The position numbers were made by a program, and so were the translations under genes. A stretch of 64,000 nucleotides of DNA from Isochrysis galbana (Eukaryota > Haptophyta > Isochrysidales > Isochrysidaceae): positions 7,858,550 through 7,922,549 of the forward strand of contig CM030931.1 in NCBI GenBank assembly GCA_018136815.1, given 5' to 3'. How positions within the stretch are numbered: position 1 is the stretch's first letter; each line of letters opens with the position of its first letter. Shown in pieces: positions 20,910-31,157 of this stretch. The notes under the pieces are model-generated. The model did not search any database, was not told the DNA's origin, and saw only the letters and a program-made list of their open reading frames with translations.

Positions 20910-23900
20910 ATGGCCACAATCCATCACATCCAACAAGCTCAACCACAAGATCAAAAGCTTGAATATGTCTTCATGATGGGGGAAGACACCCTTGAAGACT
21001 TCGACTCGCGCAAGTATCGCTGCCGACCGTTCGACGGCACTCCGGGCCGCCCCTTCGAGATATTCTGCCGAGACTTTGGCAATGCTTTCTCAAGAGACTA
21101 CATTGGAGACTCCGACCTAACCACTTGCATGTTAGGTCTGGATATTGGTGGATACCTGGAACAAAATCCAGATACTGATCGGTCTGTCTTCGGAGGGGTC
21201 CCTATGTATCAGTTCTACAACGCTGATGGAACAGTGAGGGCCGGAGCTAGGCAACAGCTAATGGACCACACCAAGAGAAAGCGTATACTCTTCTCATATC
21301 TCATGGAGCACATCTCTAATTCCGATCTTCGGGAAATGTTGACATCACAAGCCCCGCACGACGGAGCCAAAGCGTATCAACTCTTACATGATCAATGCCA
21401 TCAAGAGGTAGATGATCTGACCCTTATGGAACATGATTCTCAATGGGACAATGTTTCACTTTTGACAGTGGGCATCAACGAGCATTCAATCTCCAACTTG
21501 ATCACCCACCTCCATAGTTTGAACGCCAAACGCCCTTCGAATCGACAAAAATCAAAAGACCAACTTGTAATTAAGGTACTCTCATGCATCACACCAGACA
21601 TTTCAGAATCCCTAGCGCACACTTGCCAAGAGGAAATTGCCGCTGCCCCGTCGAAACGCAAATTTTGGACCAACAATCAGCGAGATATCTTGAAGCTGAA
21701 AGCAGACCTACAACCATTATGGAGGATCAAATTCAACCAAGGCGCCATCACCATTCCCAAGGAAAGTGGTAGGCGTGCAACAGGTGGTGGGGCCCGCCCA
21801 GATGCATCCTACGCAAACGATTCCGCGCTTCTAGCGAAATCGACGACGGCTCCGCCTAACAACCAACCACAACCACAACGAGCGCTGCTAAGTGCATCCC
21901 AAGCACTGAAATCGGCTAGGTGCTATCGCTGTCAGGGATCTGGGCATCAGGCCAACATCTGTCCAACCCCCGCAGATCACTCCGTCACTATACATGACTG
22001 GATAGCTGCTTTGCAGTCTCATGCCGGCTCACGCACCAAAGGAAACCGAGGAAAAGGCAAAAGTTCCGCTTTCGGCAAAGGAGGAAGAGGGAAAAACTCA
22101 TCTGCATACGTATTATCCGACGATGCGAACGCAGCTTCTACCACCGACAAATCGCCGCGTTGCGAAGGCGGAGGGAATACACACGCTGAGACCGCCAACT
22201 TCACCGCTGGAGAAGAGTGGAGTGACATCGTTGATGACACTGCTTTTTCCGCTATCCCTACAAGCCCGCCATTCAACCCTCCGTCTGAGCTTGAAGATGC
22301 CTCACGCCCATGCCTGTGGAGCAATCTATATCACATTTGGACCACATTTGTCTCATTCTTCATTGTTATCTTTCGTCGGGGTCACGAACAGCTCCGCGTA
22401 TCCGACACTCACACGGCTCTTTTCTCTCATTCGCCTACACCTAAGAAATTGGATTTCATCATCGATTGTGGTGCTACTAAACACTGTATCTCCAACGAGC
22501 TTGAGCTGGATCGAGTAACCGATGACGACCCTCAAACCTTCATCGTCATCGGTGATGGCCGCCGAGTACCTGTCTCCAAGATTGGAGACATGACAATTGT
22601 TGTTGATGCGCGCCTAAAATTAGGCGAGAATACATATGCGCAACGACGAGTACCGGTCCGTCTCACTGGTGTGAGAGTTGTCCCTAGCCTAGCGGCTAGA
22701 CTCTTCAGTTGTAGGGCCGGATACGAGAATGATAACATCTCGACCTTTCTCAACAAAGAGTGCTACCTACAGCTACCTGGAGGGGAGGTTGCTCACATGG
22801 CGGCCTCGGGCCATCATTATGTTCTCAACTTCGATACAGCGCTAGCTGCGACTAGCTTGGAAGAAAATGGAACGGATGATGCGACTCCGTCTTTGTGGCA
22901 TGCGAGGTTAGGCCACTTCAATGTCCACCGCATACGCTCCGCGATGCTATCTAGAGGAAAGAAAGACGCGCACGCCTCGGCACACAAACTAGCTTGCACA
23001 GCGTGCGCCGCCAATCAACGTCGGTCGCCCCACAAAACAGCAACGCCTCGTTCTCGGACTTATGCCCACTTTGGAGAAAGAATTGTGTCCGACACTTGTG
23101 GTCCTTTCCCCCCATCACCATCCGGTCTGCGGTTTGCGATAATCTTCGTCGACATGTTCTCCCGTTTCGCATCGGTCTACTTCTTGAAATCAAAATCTTC
23201 CGCCGATGTGTTGATTGCAGCCCAAACATTTGTCGGAGATCACTCCTATCTCCTCACAAAAACATCCATTCCCGGCGTGGTTGACCAATGGCACACAGAT
23301 AATGGCACAGAATTCACGGCGTCTGCCATTGATGCATTTTGCTCGCAGCTAGGCATCCGCCGCTCATTTTCTATTGCAGACGCGCCGCAAACAAATGGTG
23401 TCGCTGAAAGAGCATGGGGCGTACTTCTCCGCAGCATGAGAGTCATGCTCGCACATGCTGGCTGTGACACCTTTTTCTCCACCCTCTGGCCGTTTCTTAT
23501 GTCGCAAGCTGCTGCAATCCATAATTCTTTGCCTTCGTTCTCGTTCTCGCCACCAGAAGTTCCATGGCAAAAGGCTGATCCGCGCCGCCCCCCTGCGCCT
23601 CTTTCACGTTTCCGCGTCATGTTATGCGATTGTTGGGTACATGTTGGTGAGCCCAGTGACAAACTGGCCTCCCGTCGCTGTCCGGCAGTCCACCTGGGGT
23701 GGGACCCTCGCCGCCGAGGGTACTTCGTATTCGTGCCCTCCTTACGTCGAATCACCACGGCTGTTGACGTTAGTTTCGACGAATCTTCTTTCACGTCTTT
23801 CGCGGGAATCTCCCGCCCGACACCGTCTGCGTCTGCGGCCTCAGGCAGCCTTGTCCGTCGCGCCTCCGATGCTGCCTCCCTCCCCACCCCCGTTCGCCGC

Positions 23901-25667
23901 CTCACGCAGCATGAGCGCGTCCCGCCGCCGCCGGTGCCGGCTCCGCCGGTAGTGCCGCCTCCTGCGGTGTCTTCTACGCGTGCGACCGCCTCGGTCGTGG
24001 GGGAGTCCACCACACCTGTGGCACCCAACATCTCCCAAGCCCTCATGGCAGCAACACCTGCTGGCCCCATTCCAGAGCCTCGCACCTTCAGAGAGGCCAT
24101 CAGCGACCCTGTGTACGGCGAGAAGTGGAGAGAAGCGATGCAGGAAGATGTGAAGGGCAAGTATGAGACCAACAAAGCCTGGAAACTTGTGAAAGCCGAT
24201 GAAATTCCAGCTGGGAGAAAGCCAATGAAGGGAAAATGGGTGTTCAAAGTCAAGTACAACTCGGACGGGTCAGTGGAGAGGTTCAAGGCTAGATGGGTGG
24301 CCTGTGGCTACAGCCAAGTACCAGGAGTTGACTTTACAGAAACCTTTTGCGGCACTCTACGACACGAAAGCTCCAGGATCTTCCTAGCACTGACAAATGA
24401 AGCAGATGATGATCTCTTGGAAATCGACACAGTGAAAGCTTTCTCATCCGCCGATATGGATGGGAATCCACTCTACATAGTTCAGCCCACTGGATTTGAA
24501 GATCCCAACTACGCAGCATGTCTCCTCCTCGCGCCACTAGAAGGAACCAAACAAGCTGGTTATCAATACATGATCACCAACACAGCCACACTCACCAAAA
24601 TCGGCTTTGAGCAATCCGCTGTCGAACCGAATTTCTTTAAACGATCGTACGAGGATGGCTCTACAATTTACCTTGCTCTCTATGTGGACAACATGCTAGT
24701 GAGGTTCCCGACAGGCCGGAAGGAGTTGGTTGACTCATTCATCGCCCAATATTCCAAGCGATTCAATGTAAGCATTGTTGGAGAACCATCACGTTTCTTG
24801 GGCTTCGAGATTATCCGAGACCGTGCCAACCGTCACATGACGCTCCGTCAGACCAAGTATATCGAAGAGATTGCTAACGCCTTCCTGAGTGAGCGAACTA
24901 GCAAACTATTTGCTACCCCGATCTGTTCTTCGAAGATAGACGAATTTCATAAGCTAACCGGTGCCAAGTGTGACATGGATAGATCTCGAATGCGATCCAA
25001 ATCTTATCTCCAACTTATGGGCTCTTTGCTATGGGTCACCATCACTCGACCTGACATCGCCTTCTACGTTTCCTTCCTATGTCAATTCATGCAGGATCCT
25101 TCGCCTCAGAACTATGACTCGGCTCTTGGTATCGTTAGTTACCTCCAATACTCAAAATGGCTTGGAATAACTTACGATGGCTCGAATTCGTCACTTGAAG
25201 TTTATGCTGACTCATCCTGGGGCTCTCTCCCGAAGCCGTTTGCCGGATACGTACTCAAGTATGGGGGGGCCTCAATCTCATTTCAGTCCAAGAAACTCAA
25301 GTTAGTCGCCCAATCATCGGCCGAAGCCGAAACAGCTGTTTATGCCTTAGCTGCTCGGAACTTGCAATTCTCATTGCACCTATTCGAGTTTCTAGGACAT
25401 CCACAGCAACTCCCGATCCACATATTCACTGATAACTCGGCCACGCGCGATTCAATCAAAAACCCAGGGGTCACCGCTCGCACCCGTCATTATGTTCGCT
25501 GGTTGCTTTACGCTCGAGAGCAATTTCTACATCATATTTCAGCCCCGAAATGGATCTCGACTTCCCAGATGACCGCTGACATATTCACCAAATGTCTCGA
25601 CAAAACTACATTTCTTCGTCATCGTTGTTCCCTGCTAAATGAAAAGATCTGTCCTAACCAGCGTTAA
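20910..25667 (+). CDS. Copia gag-pol polyprotein
   Basis: I place the start at ATG 20910 (MATIHHIQQAQ), giving about 1585 residues; the frame is open for another 229 codons back into the LTR. Domains in order: gag, with zinc knuckle CYRCQGSGHQANIC at 21921; aspartic protease, with FIIDCGATKHC at about 22455 (DCGA instead of the usual DSGA); GAG-pre-integrase LWHARLGHFN; integrase, with zinc ligands around TACAANQR and the D-D-E residues in RIVSDTCGPF, WHTDNGTEF and NGVAERAWG; reverse transcriptase, from KWVFKVKYNSDGSVERFKAR through the ALYVDNMLV box at 24675-24701; RNase H, with EVYADSSWG, SSAEAETAVY and HIFTDNSAT. YVDN replaces the usual YVDD, which removes one of the paired catalytic Asp residues. 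Otherwise the frame is intact. Confidence 0.95.
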   Translation: MATIHHIQQAQPQDQKLEYVFMMGEDTLEDFDSRKYRCRPFDGTPGRPFEIFCRDFGNAFSRDYIGDSDLTTCMLGLDIGGYLEQNPDTDRSVFGGVPMYQFYNADGTVRAGARQQLMDHTKRKRILFSYLMEHISNSDLREMLTSQAPHDGAKAYQLLHDQCHQEVDDLTLMEHDSQWDNVSLLTVGINEHSISNLITHLHSLNAKRPSNRQKSKDQLVIKVLSCITPDISESLAHTCQEEIAAAPSKRKFWTNNQRDILKLKADLQPLWRIKFNQGAITIPKESGRRATGGGARPDASYANDSALLAKSTTAPPNNQPQPQRALLSASQALKSARCYRCQGSGHQANICPTPADHSVTIHDWIAALQSHAGSRTKGNRGKGKSSAFGKGGRGKNSSAYVLSDDANAASTTDKSPRCEGGGNTHAETANFTAGEEWSDIVDDTAFSAIPTSPPFNPPSELEDASRPCLWSNLYHIWTTFVSFFIVIFRRGHEQLRVSDTHTALFSHSPTPKKLDFIIDCGATKHCISNELELDRVTDDDPQTFIVIGDGRRVPVSKIGDMTIVVDARLKLGENTYAQRRVPVRLTGVRVVPSLAARLFSCRAGYENDNISTFLNKECYLQLPGGEVAHMAASGHHYVLNFDTALAATSLEENGTDDATPSLWHARLGHFNVHRIRSAMLSRGKKDAHASAHKLACTACAANQRRSPHKTATPRSRTYAHFGERIVSDTCGPFPPSPSGLRFAIIFVDMFSRFASVYFLKSKSSADVLIAAQTFVGDHSYLLTKTSIPGVVDQWHTDNGTEFTASAIDAFCSQLGIRRSFSIADAPQTNGVAERAWGVLLRSMRVMLAHAGCDTFFSTLWPFLMSQAAAIHNSLPSFSFSPPEVPWQKADPRRPPAPLSRFRVMLCDCWVHVGEPSDKLASRRCPAVHLGWDPRRRGYFVFVPSLRRITTAVDVSFDESSFTSFAGISRPTPSASAASGSLVRRASDAASLPTPVRRLTQHERVPPPPVPAPPVVPPPAVSSTRATASVVGESTTPVAPNISQALMAATPAGPIPEPRTFREAISDPVYGEKWREAMQEDVKGKYETNKAWKLVKADEIPAGRKPMKGKWVFKVKYNSDGSVERFKARWVACGYSQVPGVDFTETFCGTLRHESSRIFLALTNEADDDLLEIDTVKAFSSADMDGNPLYIVQPTGFEDPNYAACLLLAPLEGTKQAGYQYMITNTATLTKIGFEQSAVEPNFFKRSYEDGSTIYLALYVDNMLVRFPTGRKELVDSFIAQYSKRFNVSIVGEPSRFLGFEIIRDRANRHMTLRQTKYIEEIANAFLSERTSKLFATPICSSKIDEFHKLTGAKCDMDRSRMRSKSYLQLMGSLLWVTITRPDIAFYVSFLCQFMQDPSPQNYDSALGIVSYLQYSKWLGITYDGSNSSLEVYADSSWGSLPKPFAGYVLKYGGASISFQSKKLKLVAQSSAEAETAVYALAARNLQFSLHLFEFLGHPQQLPIHIFTDNSATRDSIKNPGVTARTRHYVRWLLYAREQFLHHISAPKWISTSQMTADIFTKCLDKTTFLRHRCSLLNEKICPNQR

Positions 25668-25684
25668 GTCACGCTGTGGGGGAG

Positions 25685-25870
25685 TGTTTGACTCTGACCT
25701 CTGAGCGAGGGCATTTTGTAGTATACGTGTCAGATCTACTCCGAGTGAAGGGAGGGGAACGTACCGTCGTCACCGTCGTCGTTGTGTGAGCGCGCTAGCT
25801 CAATGATGTTCCCCTTGGTCTACACGATATTGCTATCAATCACTGGGTCCCCATGGGTTGGGGCCAAACA
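25685..25870 (+). repeat. Copia 3' long terminal repeat
   Basis: A 186-bp LTR, directly preceded by the purine tract and followed by the GAGGA target duplication. It ends 169 bp before the LRR kinase ATG, so it could influence transcription of that gene. Confidence 0.95.
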
Positions 25871-26039
25871 GAGGAGGAAGGAGAAAGAAGGCCCCCCCCC
25901 CCCCTCCCCCCCCCCCCCCCCCGTACTAGCGGGGCGGGGCAAAGGCGGGAAGACGGCGGGGATGGGCTCCGGCCGGCCGTACGCCCACCCGTGCTCGCCA
26001 CCGCCGCCACGCCCGGCACCGCGTTGGCGTGCATACGCT

Positions 26040-28126
26040 ATGGCATCCGCTCTCGGCCTGCTCAGCCTGCTTGGCCTCCTCTTGCGCTCCAGCTCGCCCG
26101 TGGCTGCTGCGAATCTGCTGGACGACAGCCGGCGTTGCGACATTGAGAGCTACATCTCGGCTGGCAGCGCGCCTGCCGTGCTTGAGCTCGATCTGAAGGA
26201 TTGCAAGTTGCGCACACTACCCGCTTCGATTGACCAATTCGCCTCACTCAAGAAGCTCGACCTGGGGCGCAATGAGCTCTCCGATCTTCCAGCCTTGCCG
26301 CCAACGCTCGAGATTCTCTTCCTCTTGTCCAACAACTTCGAGTCGATTCCGGCGTCAATTACGCGATTGCAACATCTGCGCATGCTATCGTTCAAATCTA
26401 ATCGCCTCACTTCCATATCAGCCCCTCTACCCACTTCGATCGAATGGCTCATATTGACGGACAATCAGCTTGCCGACCTGCCAATCCAAGTGCGTAACGG
26501 GCGTCTTATGCGCTTGAGTCAGAATGGCATCGAATGGATTCCTAGTGCCGTTATAGTTTTGGCACGAGCCTCACCAGGGCAGATGATTGCATGTGTATGT
26601 CCCGCTTCTCAACAAGTTATGGCTAAAATGTCGATGCGTTTCCCATTTGTCAGATTGAGGAATTGGTCAAGATGCGGAAGTTAATGCTTGCCAACAACCG
26701 CCTCGAGGCTGTGCCGCAGGCTGTCCGTGCTATGCGCTCGCTTGAATTACTTCGTCTCGCCAACAACAAGATCGACAGGATCCCCCACTGGTTAGTGCAT
26801 GGGCTCCCTGTCCTCTCTTGGCTAGCACTCGCGGGAAATCCCGCGCTCCAACTACCACTGCCGCGATCCACTCTGGAGACGGTGAACATGAGCAGCTTCG
26901 ATCTGCTTGAGACTCTCGGCGAAGGCACTTCCGGCGTCGTACATAAGTGAGTGGCCCCGCAATAGATTTGTTGTGCTCATGTGGTGTTCGAGCACTCAAG
27001 CCAGTGTTGACGCACTTCTCATTGAAAGCTTGGCGCTCATCGCATCCTTCCATGGTGACATTCCCGGGAGGGCCGTTCGGTCAGGTTCACATGGCTCGGC
27101 ACCTGTCGCACTCAAGTTGTATAAAAGTACCCTTTCATCCGATGGACGCAACGTCGACGAGCTCGCGGCGGCCGCAGCTCTCGACCACCCGCACATCGTT
27201 AAGCTGTACGGCTGGTGAGCATTCTGTGGTGTTCATCAGTTGATTTGTTCTTAGCTGTACGGCTTGCTCTTGGAATTTTTACAGTGTTTTTTGCATGCGC
27301 CTAGGTTTTCTTCTCCGACTTTGGGCGCGGCCCTCGAATGGGTCCCCAAGATGCATTCGCTGGGGAAGCCGCCTTCCCTAGAATCAGTAACCCGCGATAC
27401 GTATCCAACTGGCGCCTCCTTCTCGGCCAGTTTCATAGTCAACGCTGCGTGTGGCATCGCGGCGGCAGCGGCTCATCTTCACTCTCGCAACATAATGCAT
27501 GGAGACTTGTGAGTCACACCATCGCCTCTCTAGCATTCGATGAACAGCTCCACGTCAGACTGGTCTGTTTTTGGTGGTCATTGGACGTGATGCATTAGAC
27601 ACGCATGTGGCTCTGATGGTTTCATGACAGGCTCACGCCCTCAGCACCTAACCCACGCATCAGGTATGCACACAACATTTTGGTGGAGAGCTCCACCGGA
27701 CACACCAAGTTGGGTGATTTCGGTGCTGCATTCTACTATGGCACTGATGCAAGCAAGCATCCCATCGCGCCCGCGCGTGCGTTCGAGGCCATGGAAGCCC
27801 GTGCTTACGGTTTAGTGTTGCGGGAGCTACTGGAGAGATATGATGGGAACGGTGCCACAGGTGTGATCATCGACATTCATAGCTAGAGCTCTAGCGTAAA
27901 TATTTGATTCCCTTGTTTTGATGATGGCAGCCGAGAGTCGCATTTTTGCTCCCCGCACATCCTTGCTCCATCTGACTCTCGAATATTCCCCCGATGTGTA
28001 GCGATGCTTGCTCCTGTTCGTGATCTCGCGCTATCTTGCACAGGTCCGGCGCTTAAACGCCCTAGGTTTCGGGAAATGGCGCGGCGGCTCTTGCGCATTG
28101 CCGAGCCTGCAACCTGCCAATTGTAG
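26040..28126 (+). CDS. Leucine-rich-repeat protein kinase, six exons
   Basis: Exons 26040-26489, 26654-26946, 27071-27214, 27305-27508, 27664-27860 and 28002-28126 join without a frame break to 470 residues. The leader MASALGLLSLLGLLLRSSSP is a signal peptide. About seven LRRs follow (LKKLDLGRNELSDLPALPP, RKLMLANNRLEAVP, LELLRLANNKIDRIP). The kinase begins LLETLGEGTSGVVHK (Gly loop), then VALKLYK (ATP Lys), DELAAAAALDHPHIVKLYGW, the catalytic loop IMHGDLYAHNIL and KLGDFGAAF (Mg-binding DFG). It ends KRPRFREMARRLL, the RPxF signature of the C-lobe. HGDL replaces HRDL, so this is a non-RD type kinase, as in many bacterial and algal LRR kinases. With no membrane span between LRR and kinase, its topology is unclear. 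The copia 3' LTR lies just upstream. Confidence 0.9.
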
Positions 28127-28463
28127 CATATCTACCTCTAAACCTGCAGTGGGCCTCGCGATGTAGTCACCCACACCACTTGAGCTGCTATGGCTGCCTG
28201 GTTTGTGTATCAAATTTTGCTCCTCCAACCACACGTTCAATCACCACGTGCCGAGTGTTAAGTGGAAGTTGCGGCAGCTTGCATTTGCAACGCGACACAT
28301 CTTAAAAGCCATCAAAGCAAGTGGATGGCGTTTCGTGCCGATGACTTATTGTGGTTCGGGGAAGGACAACCCATAGGCCATAGGTTTAGGTTTCCCCAAC
28401 CCATAGATTTCCCCAACCCATAAGTTTCTCCAAGCGAGAGGCTTCCTCTCTTGGCTTCCCCCC
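28127..28463. other. Intergenic, no gene seen
   Basis: This is the 3' flank of the kinase gene. A short direct repeat of AACCCATAG / TTTCCCCAACCCATA occurs at 28365-28425, close to the family A insertion site. I see no other feature. Confidence 0.5.
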
Positions 28464-29224
28464 AACTAAGTTTATACTTGGTTGCCCCATGGGGGGGCAC
28501 GAGCCCCCCCCTCTCTCCACTCCTCCCCTGCCATGGGGGAGGAACCACTCATCCTCCTGGCACGCCTGATGGCTTGCCAGGAGGCCACTGCCCTGCTGAC
28601 CCACTCTCTCCCTGGCAGGCACGCCTGCCTCGCGCGTCCTGGCCTGTCGTGGCCAGCCCATCGCTCCAACCCCCCCTCCCCCCTGGTCGACAGGCAGACA
28701 GGTGCAGAGTGGGGGCCCCAGAGGCCCAGGAGCGCCAGCGAGGGAGAGGCAGGAGAGGCCAGGGCCCAGCCCCAGCCTCCTCTGCCCCCTGAGCTGGCCT
28801 CCAGGAGCCTCCAGGGGCCGCCAGAGGGCAGCTGCAGGCCTGCCGCAGGCGCGCCATCGCGCGTGCCGCAGGGGAGAGGAGAGAGAGCGCGGAGAAGGGG
28901 GTGGGCGGAGCGAGAGCTCCGCTCACCGGAAAATTGGTAAGTCCCGCACCTGTTTACAGGATAAGCCGGGACAGAGTCGGCCGCCCACTCGGAGACACAG
29001 GAGGAAGGGGAGGAAAGATCACCGGGGGGGGGCGCGGGCCACCGGACCATATCTAAGCCCTTCACCCCTATCCCCCTAGTAGTGCACGGGGGGAGTCGCC
29101 TTATGGCGGGGGGAGAAGGGCCCGGGGAGTGGGGGTGTATGTAGAAAGTATGCTACGTGCTACGTGTAGTAGGTAGTGGTTCCATTCGCTGCGAGTGCGG
29201 TAAGAATATTAGAAGGTTTTTTTT
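28464..29224 (+). mobile_element. Family A GC-rich element, complete, with 17-bp target duplication
   Basis: A 761-bp insert flanked by TCTCTTGGCTTCCCCCC at 28447-28463 and 29225-29241. It is very close to the copy at 17213, differing by scattered bases and a few indels such as the length of G-runs. It starts AACTAAGTTTATACTTGG and ends GAATATTAGAAGGTTTTTT. The near identity of two copies 11 kb apart implies recent activity. Confidence 0.9.
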
Positions 29225-29309
29225 TCTCTTGGCTTCCCCCCTTTCGGTGCTCCCTTTCCGGGCTTCCCCCGCGACTGACGGTTCCCCCCCCTCCTCCTCC
29301 CCCCGCGGA

Positions 29310-29580
29310 ATTCAAGTAAGTTTATAATTAGTTCGCGCATGGATGGGGGCACGAGCCACCCCCTCTCTCCACTCCTCCCCTGCTAAGGGTAGGCGGTTAT
29401 GTCCCTTTTTTGTGCCCAAATGTCTAAAAAAATGTCTCGGGACATGCAAATTTTGCACCCAAATGTCCCCAAAATGTCCATAAGACATGCGTAATTTGTC
29501 TGGTCGTTGCGCACAACTAAGTTTATACTTGGTTCATCCATGGGGGGGGCACGAGCCCCCTCCCTCTCTTCACTCCTCCC
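29310..29580 (+). mobile_element. Two 5'-end fragments of family A-like elements
   Basis: At 29315-29395, AAGTAAGTTTATAATTAGTT leads into a hairpin and CTCTCTCCACTCCTCCCCTG. At 29515-29580, AACTAAGTTTATACTTGG leads into TCATCCATGGGGGGGG and CTCTCTTCACTCCTCCCCTG. Both match only the first 60-80 bp of family A. Between them lies a three-fold AAATGTC repeat (29420-29485). Confidence 0.65.
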
Positions 29581-29584
29581 CTGT

Positions 29585-29790
29585 TGTGGGGACAACCTAC
29601 TTTTATAAGTGGGGGTCAATGGTCGATGGGGGCCTCGCGGCGCCCCCTCTCCATCGCGGACACCTCCCGGGGTGAGCCCGTACAATCAACCTCACAGTCC
29701 CTGCCTTCTGGCAAGGGCTGGGCATTCAACAATCTGACCCAGACCCTTCGTGGGCGCGTGGGCGCGGGCCGCGAGCCGCACTCCCAGGCA
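29585..29790 (+). mobile_element. Family F element, 5'-end fragment
   Basis: The reverse complement matches 47960-48148. Shared blocks are ACCTACTTTTATAAG, GATGGGGGCCTCGCG, CTCTCCATCGCGGACACC, CCTGCC..CTGGCA.GGGC and GCGAGCCGCACTCCCAGGC. Only the 5' 200 bp are present, ending at a family D terminus. Confidence 0.7.
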
Positions 29791-29880
29791 GGTGTCGTTC
29801 CGTCAATTATGGGACAAATCGAATGGAGCCATCAAATGTCCATAGTCATTTATACAACAATAGTCATATACCTTACTATC
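29791..29880 (+). repeat. Family D terminal fragment
   Basis: GGTGTCGTTCCGTCAATTAT, followed by GGGACAAATCGAATGGAGCC and ATCAAATGTCCA, matches the start of the D copies at 8023 and 58132. It abuts a decayed copia reverse transcriptase. The other end of this copy is not seen. Confidence 0.65.
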
Positions 29881-30007
29881 GACTTTTAAAGTCTACTCCA
29901 TCGATAAATTCAAAGCGCGGCTCGTTGCAGATAGATGGCAATACCCAACGATTTGGTGTCGACTTTGACCGCATTTTCTCATCTGTTGTTAAATCTGTCA
30001 CCATTCA

Positions 30008-30505
30008 ATCTTATGATTGGTCGCCATGGAGGGGGGCCTCGCGCCCCCCCCACTCTCTCGACTCCCCTCATGGGGGGCGAGAACCATCCACCCCCCTGCG
30101 CTGCCTCTTGGCATGCAGGGGGAGGGGGGACTCACTCAGACTGCCCAGACTCTCCCAGAGAGCTGGGCACAGATCGCACGCCCTGGCCCGCGCTGGCCTG
30201 CTTGTCGCTCTGACCAACCCCTCCTCCCCCTGGGCCCCCCTGATCAGGACCCCCCAGCCAGCTCCAGTCGACCGGCGGGGGCGCGGGAGCCAGCGAGGGA
30301 GAGGCAGGAGGGGCCAGGGCCATGCCCCAGCCTCACCTGCCCCCAGAGCTGTGCTCCTAGGCCCCCTGCAGGCCTTCTGGGGACCTGAAGAGGGGCCGCA
30401 GGCGCGCGCCATGGCCAGAGCCGCAGGGAAGAGAGGAGGAAGAGGGAAGAGAGAGGGGAGGGGGGAGTGGCAGCTCTCCCCGCCGGCGTTAACATGTCTT
30501 CTCGT
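30008..30505 (+). mobile_element. Family B GC-rich element, 3'-truncated copy
   Basis: It starts ATCTTATGATTGGTCGCCAT, then GGAGGGGGGCCTCGCGCCCC, and follows 58072-58131 plus 59022-59470 closely, including the core GCGCGCGCCATGGCCAGAGC. It lies inside the decayed copia RT gene. The match ends near 30505 at CTTCTCGTCCTGTTTAGG, so about 350 bp of the 3' half are missing. No flanking duplication could be seen at that end. Confidence 0.8.
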
Positions 30506-30571
30506 CCTGTTTAGGTTGAGGAGGTAGCATTGAAGCGTGTTTGTTATGCTGTGAGATATTTTTTTCCCCCT

Positions 30572-31157
30572 CTATTCGTCATCACGTTCAACATTGCCCA
30601 AACGCCGGATACCCTCAACGAGTTCGCTAGAGAGCAGCTCATCACTGATTACTGGGTCGCGGCCAAGCTTTTCCCGATAGATAGATCTGTACATCTGGAC
30701 TAGAGTTTCTTTCGGAACCCTCATCGATATTCGGGAAGATCTTCTTGGAGTATCCATTTGGACCCTCACCATCCTCGAAGGGGACGAATCACGCTCACGG
30801 CTCGGACCTTTTGGGAGGGGCGTTTCGGAAGCGTCAAAAAGCTCATCAGGAGGTAATGGCGTTTGTTTCGGAAGCGTCAAAAAGCTCATCGGGAGGCAAT
30901 GGCGTTTCGGAAGCGTCAAAAAGCTCATCGGGCGGTAATGGCGTCGAGGCTATCTCCTCCAACCCATCCTCCTCCTCCCCTTCCCCTTCTTCGGCATCAA
31001 TGAGGGAACTGAGCGCTCGTCGTATGATGACAGCTATCTCGCTTTGAGAGGCAGTATCCCTGCCCAAGTACTGCTGAGATAGCTTACTCCGAAGTAGCCT
31101 AGAGCCAGAGGTGGCGAGGGTCGCCTGGGGCTCGGGAGCGGTCGCGGCACGCTCCAT
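30572..31157 (-). pseudogene. Minus-strand coding remnant with tandem LPPDELFDASETP units
   Basis: The minus strand reads MERAATAPEPQATLATSGSR, then AVIIRRALSSLIDAEEGEGE, then units of LPPDELFDASETP. It continues in a second frame to ISMRVPKETLVQMYRSIYRE and ELLSSELVEGIRRLGN. DNA for the unit (about 36-39 bp; GGAAGCGTCAAAAAGCTCAT on plus) is repeated three times at 30825-30950. A four-base insertion (GTTT) in one unit shifts the frame. The family is not recognised. The sequence sits within a copia remnant, so it may be part of an older insertion. Confidence 0.45.

Larger units (their letters stand above)
20126..25870 (+). mobile_element. Complete Ty1/copia LTR retrotransposon
   Basis: A 5745-bp element with two LTRs of 186 bp (20126-20311 and 25685-25870), each starting TGTTTGACTC and ending GGCCAAACA. 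By eye the LTRs are identical, so insertion was recent. The 5-bp target duplication GAGGA lies at 20121-20125 and 25871-25875. Next to the 5' LTR is TGGTACCCCCGCC, a possible primer-binding site. A purine tract GTGGGGGAG (25676-25684) precedes the 3' LTR. One uninterrupted polyprotein frame spans the interior in the order protease-integrase-RT-RNase H, which defines copia. It sits about 165 bp upstream of the LRR kinase start codon, in the same orientation. Confidence 0.97.

Noticed and set aside
27861..28001. An exon starting at 27930 in the LRR kinase gene (frame with ESRIFAPRTS)
   Set aside because: It meets a stop before the last exon. Starting the last exon at 28002 gives the expected kinase ending without any stop.
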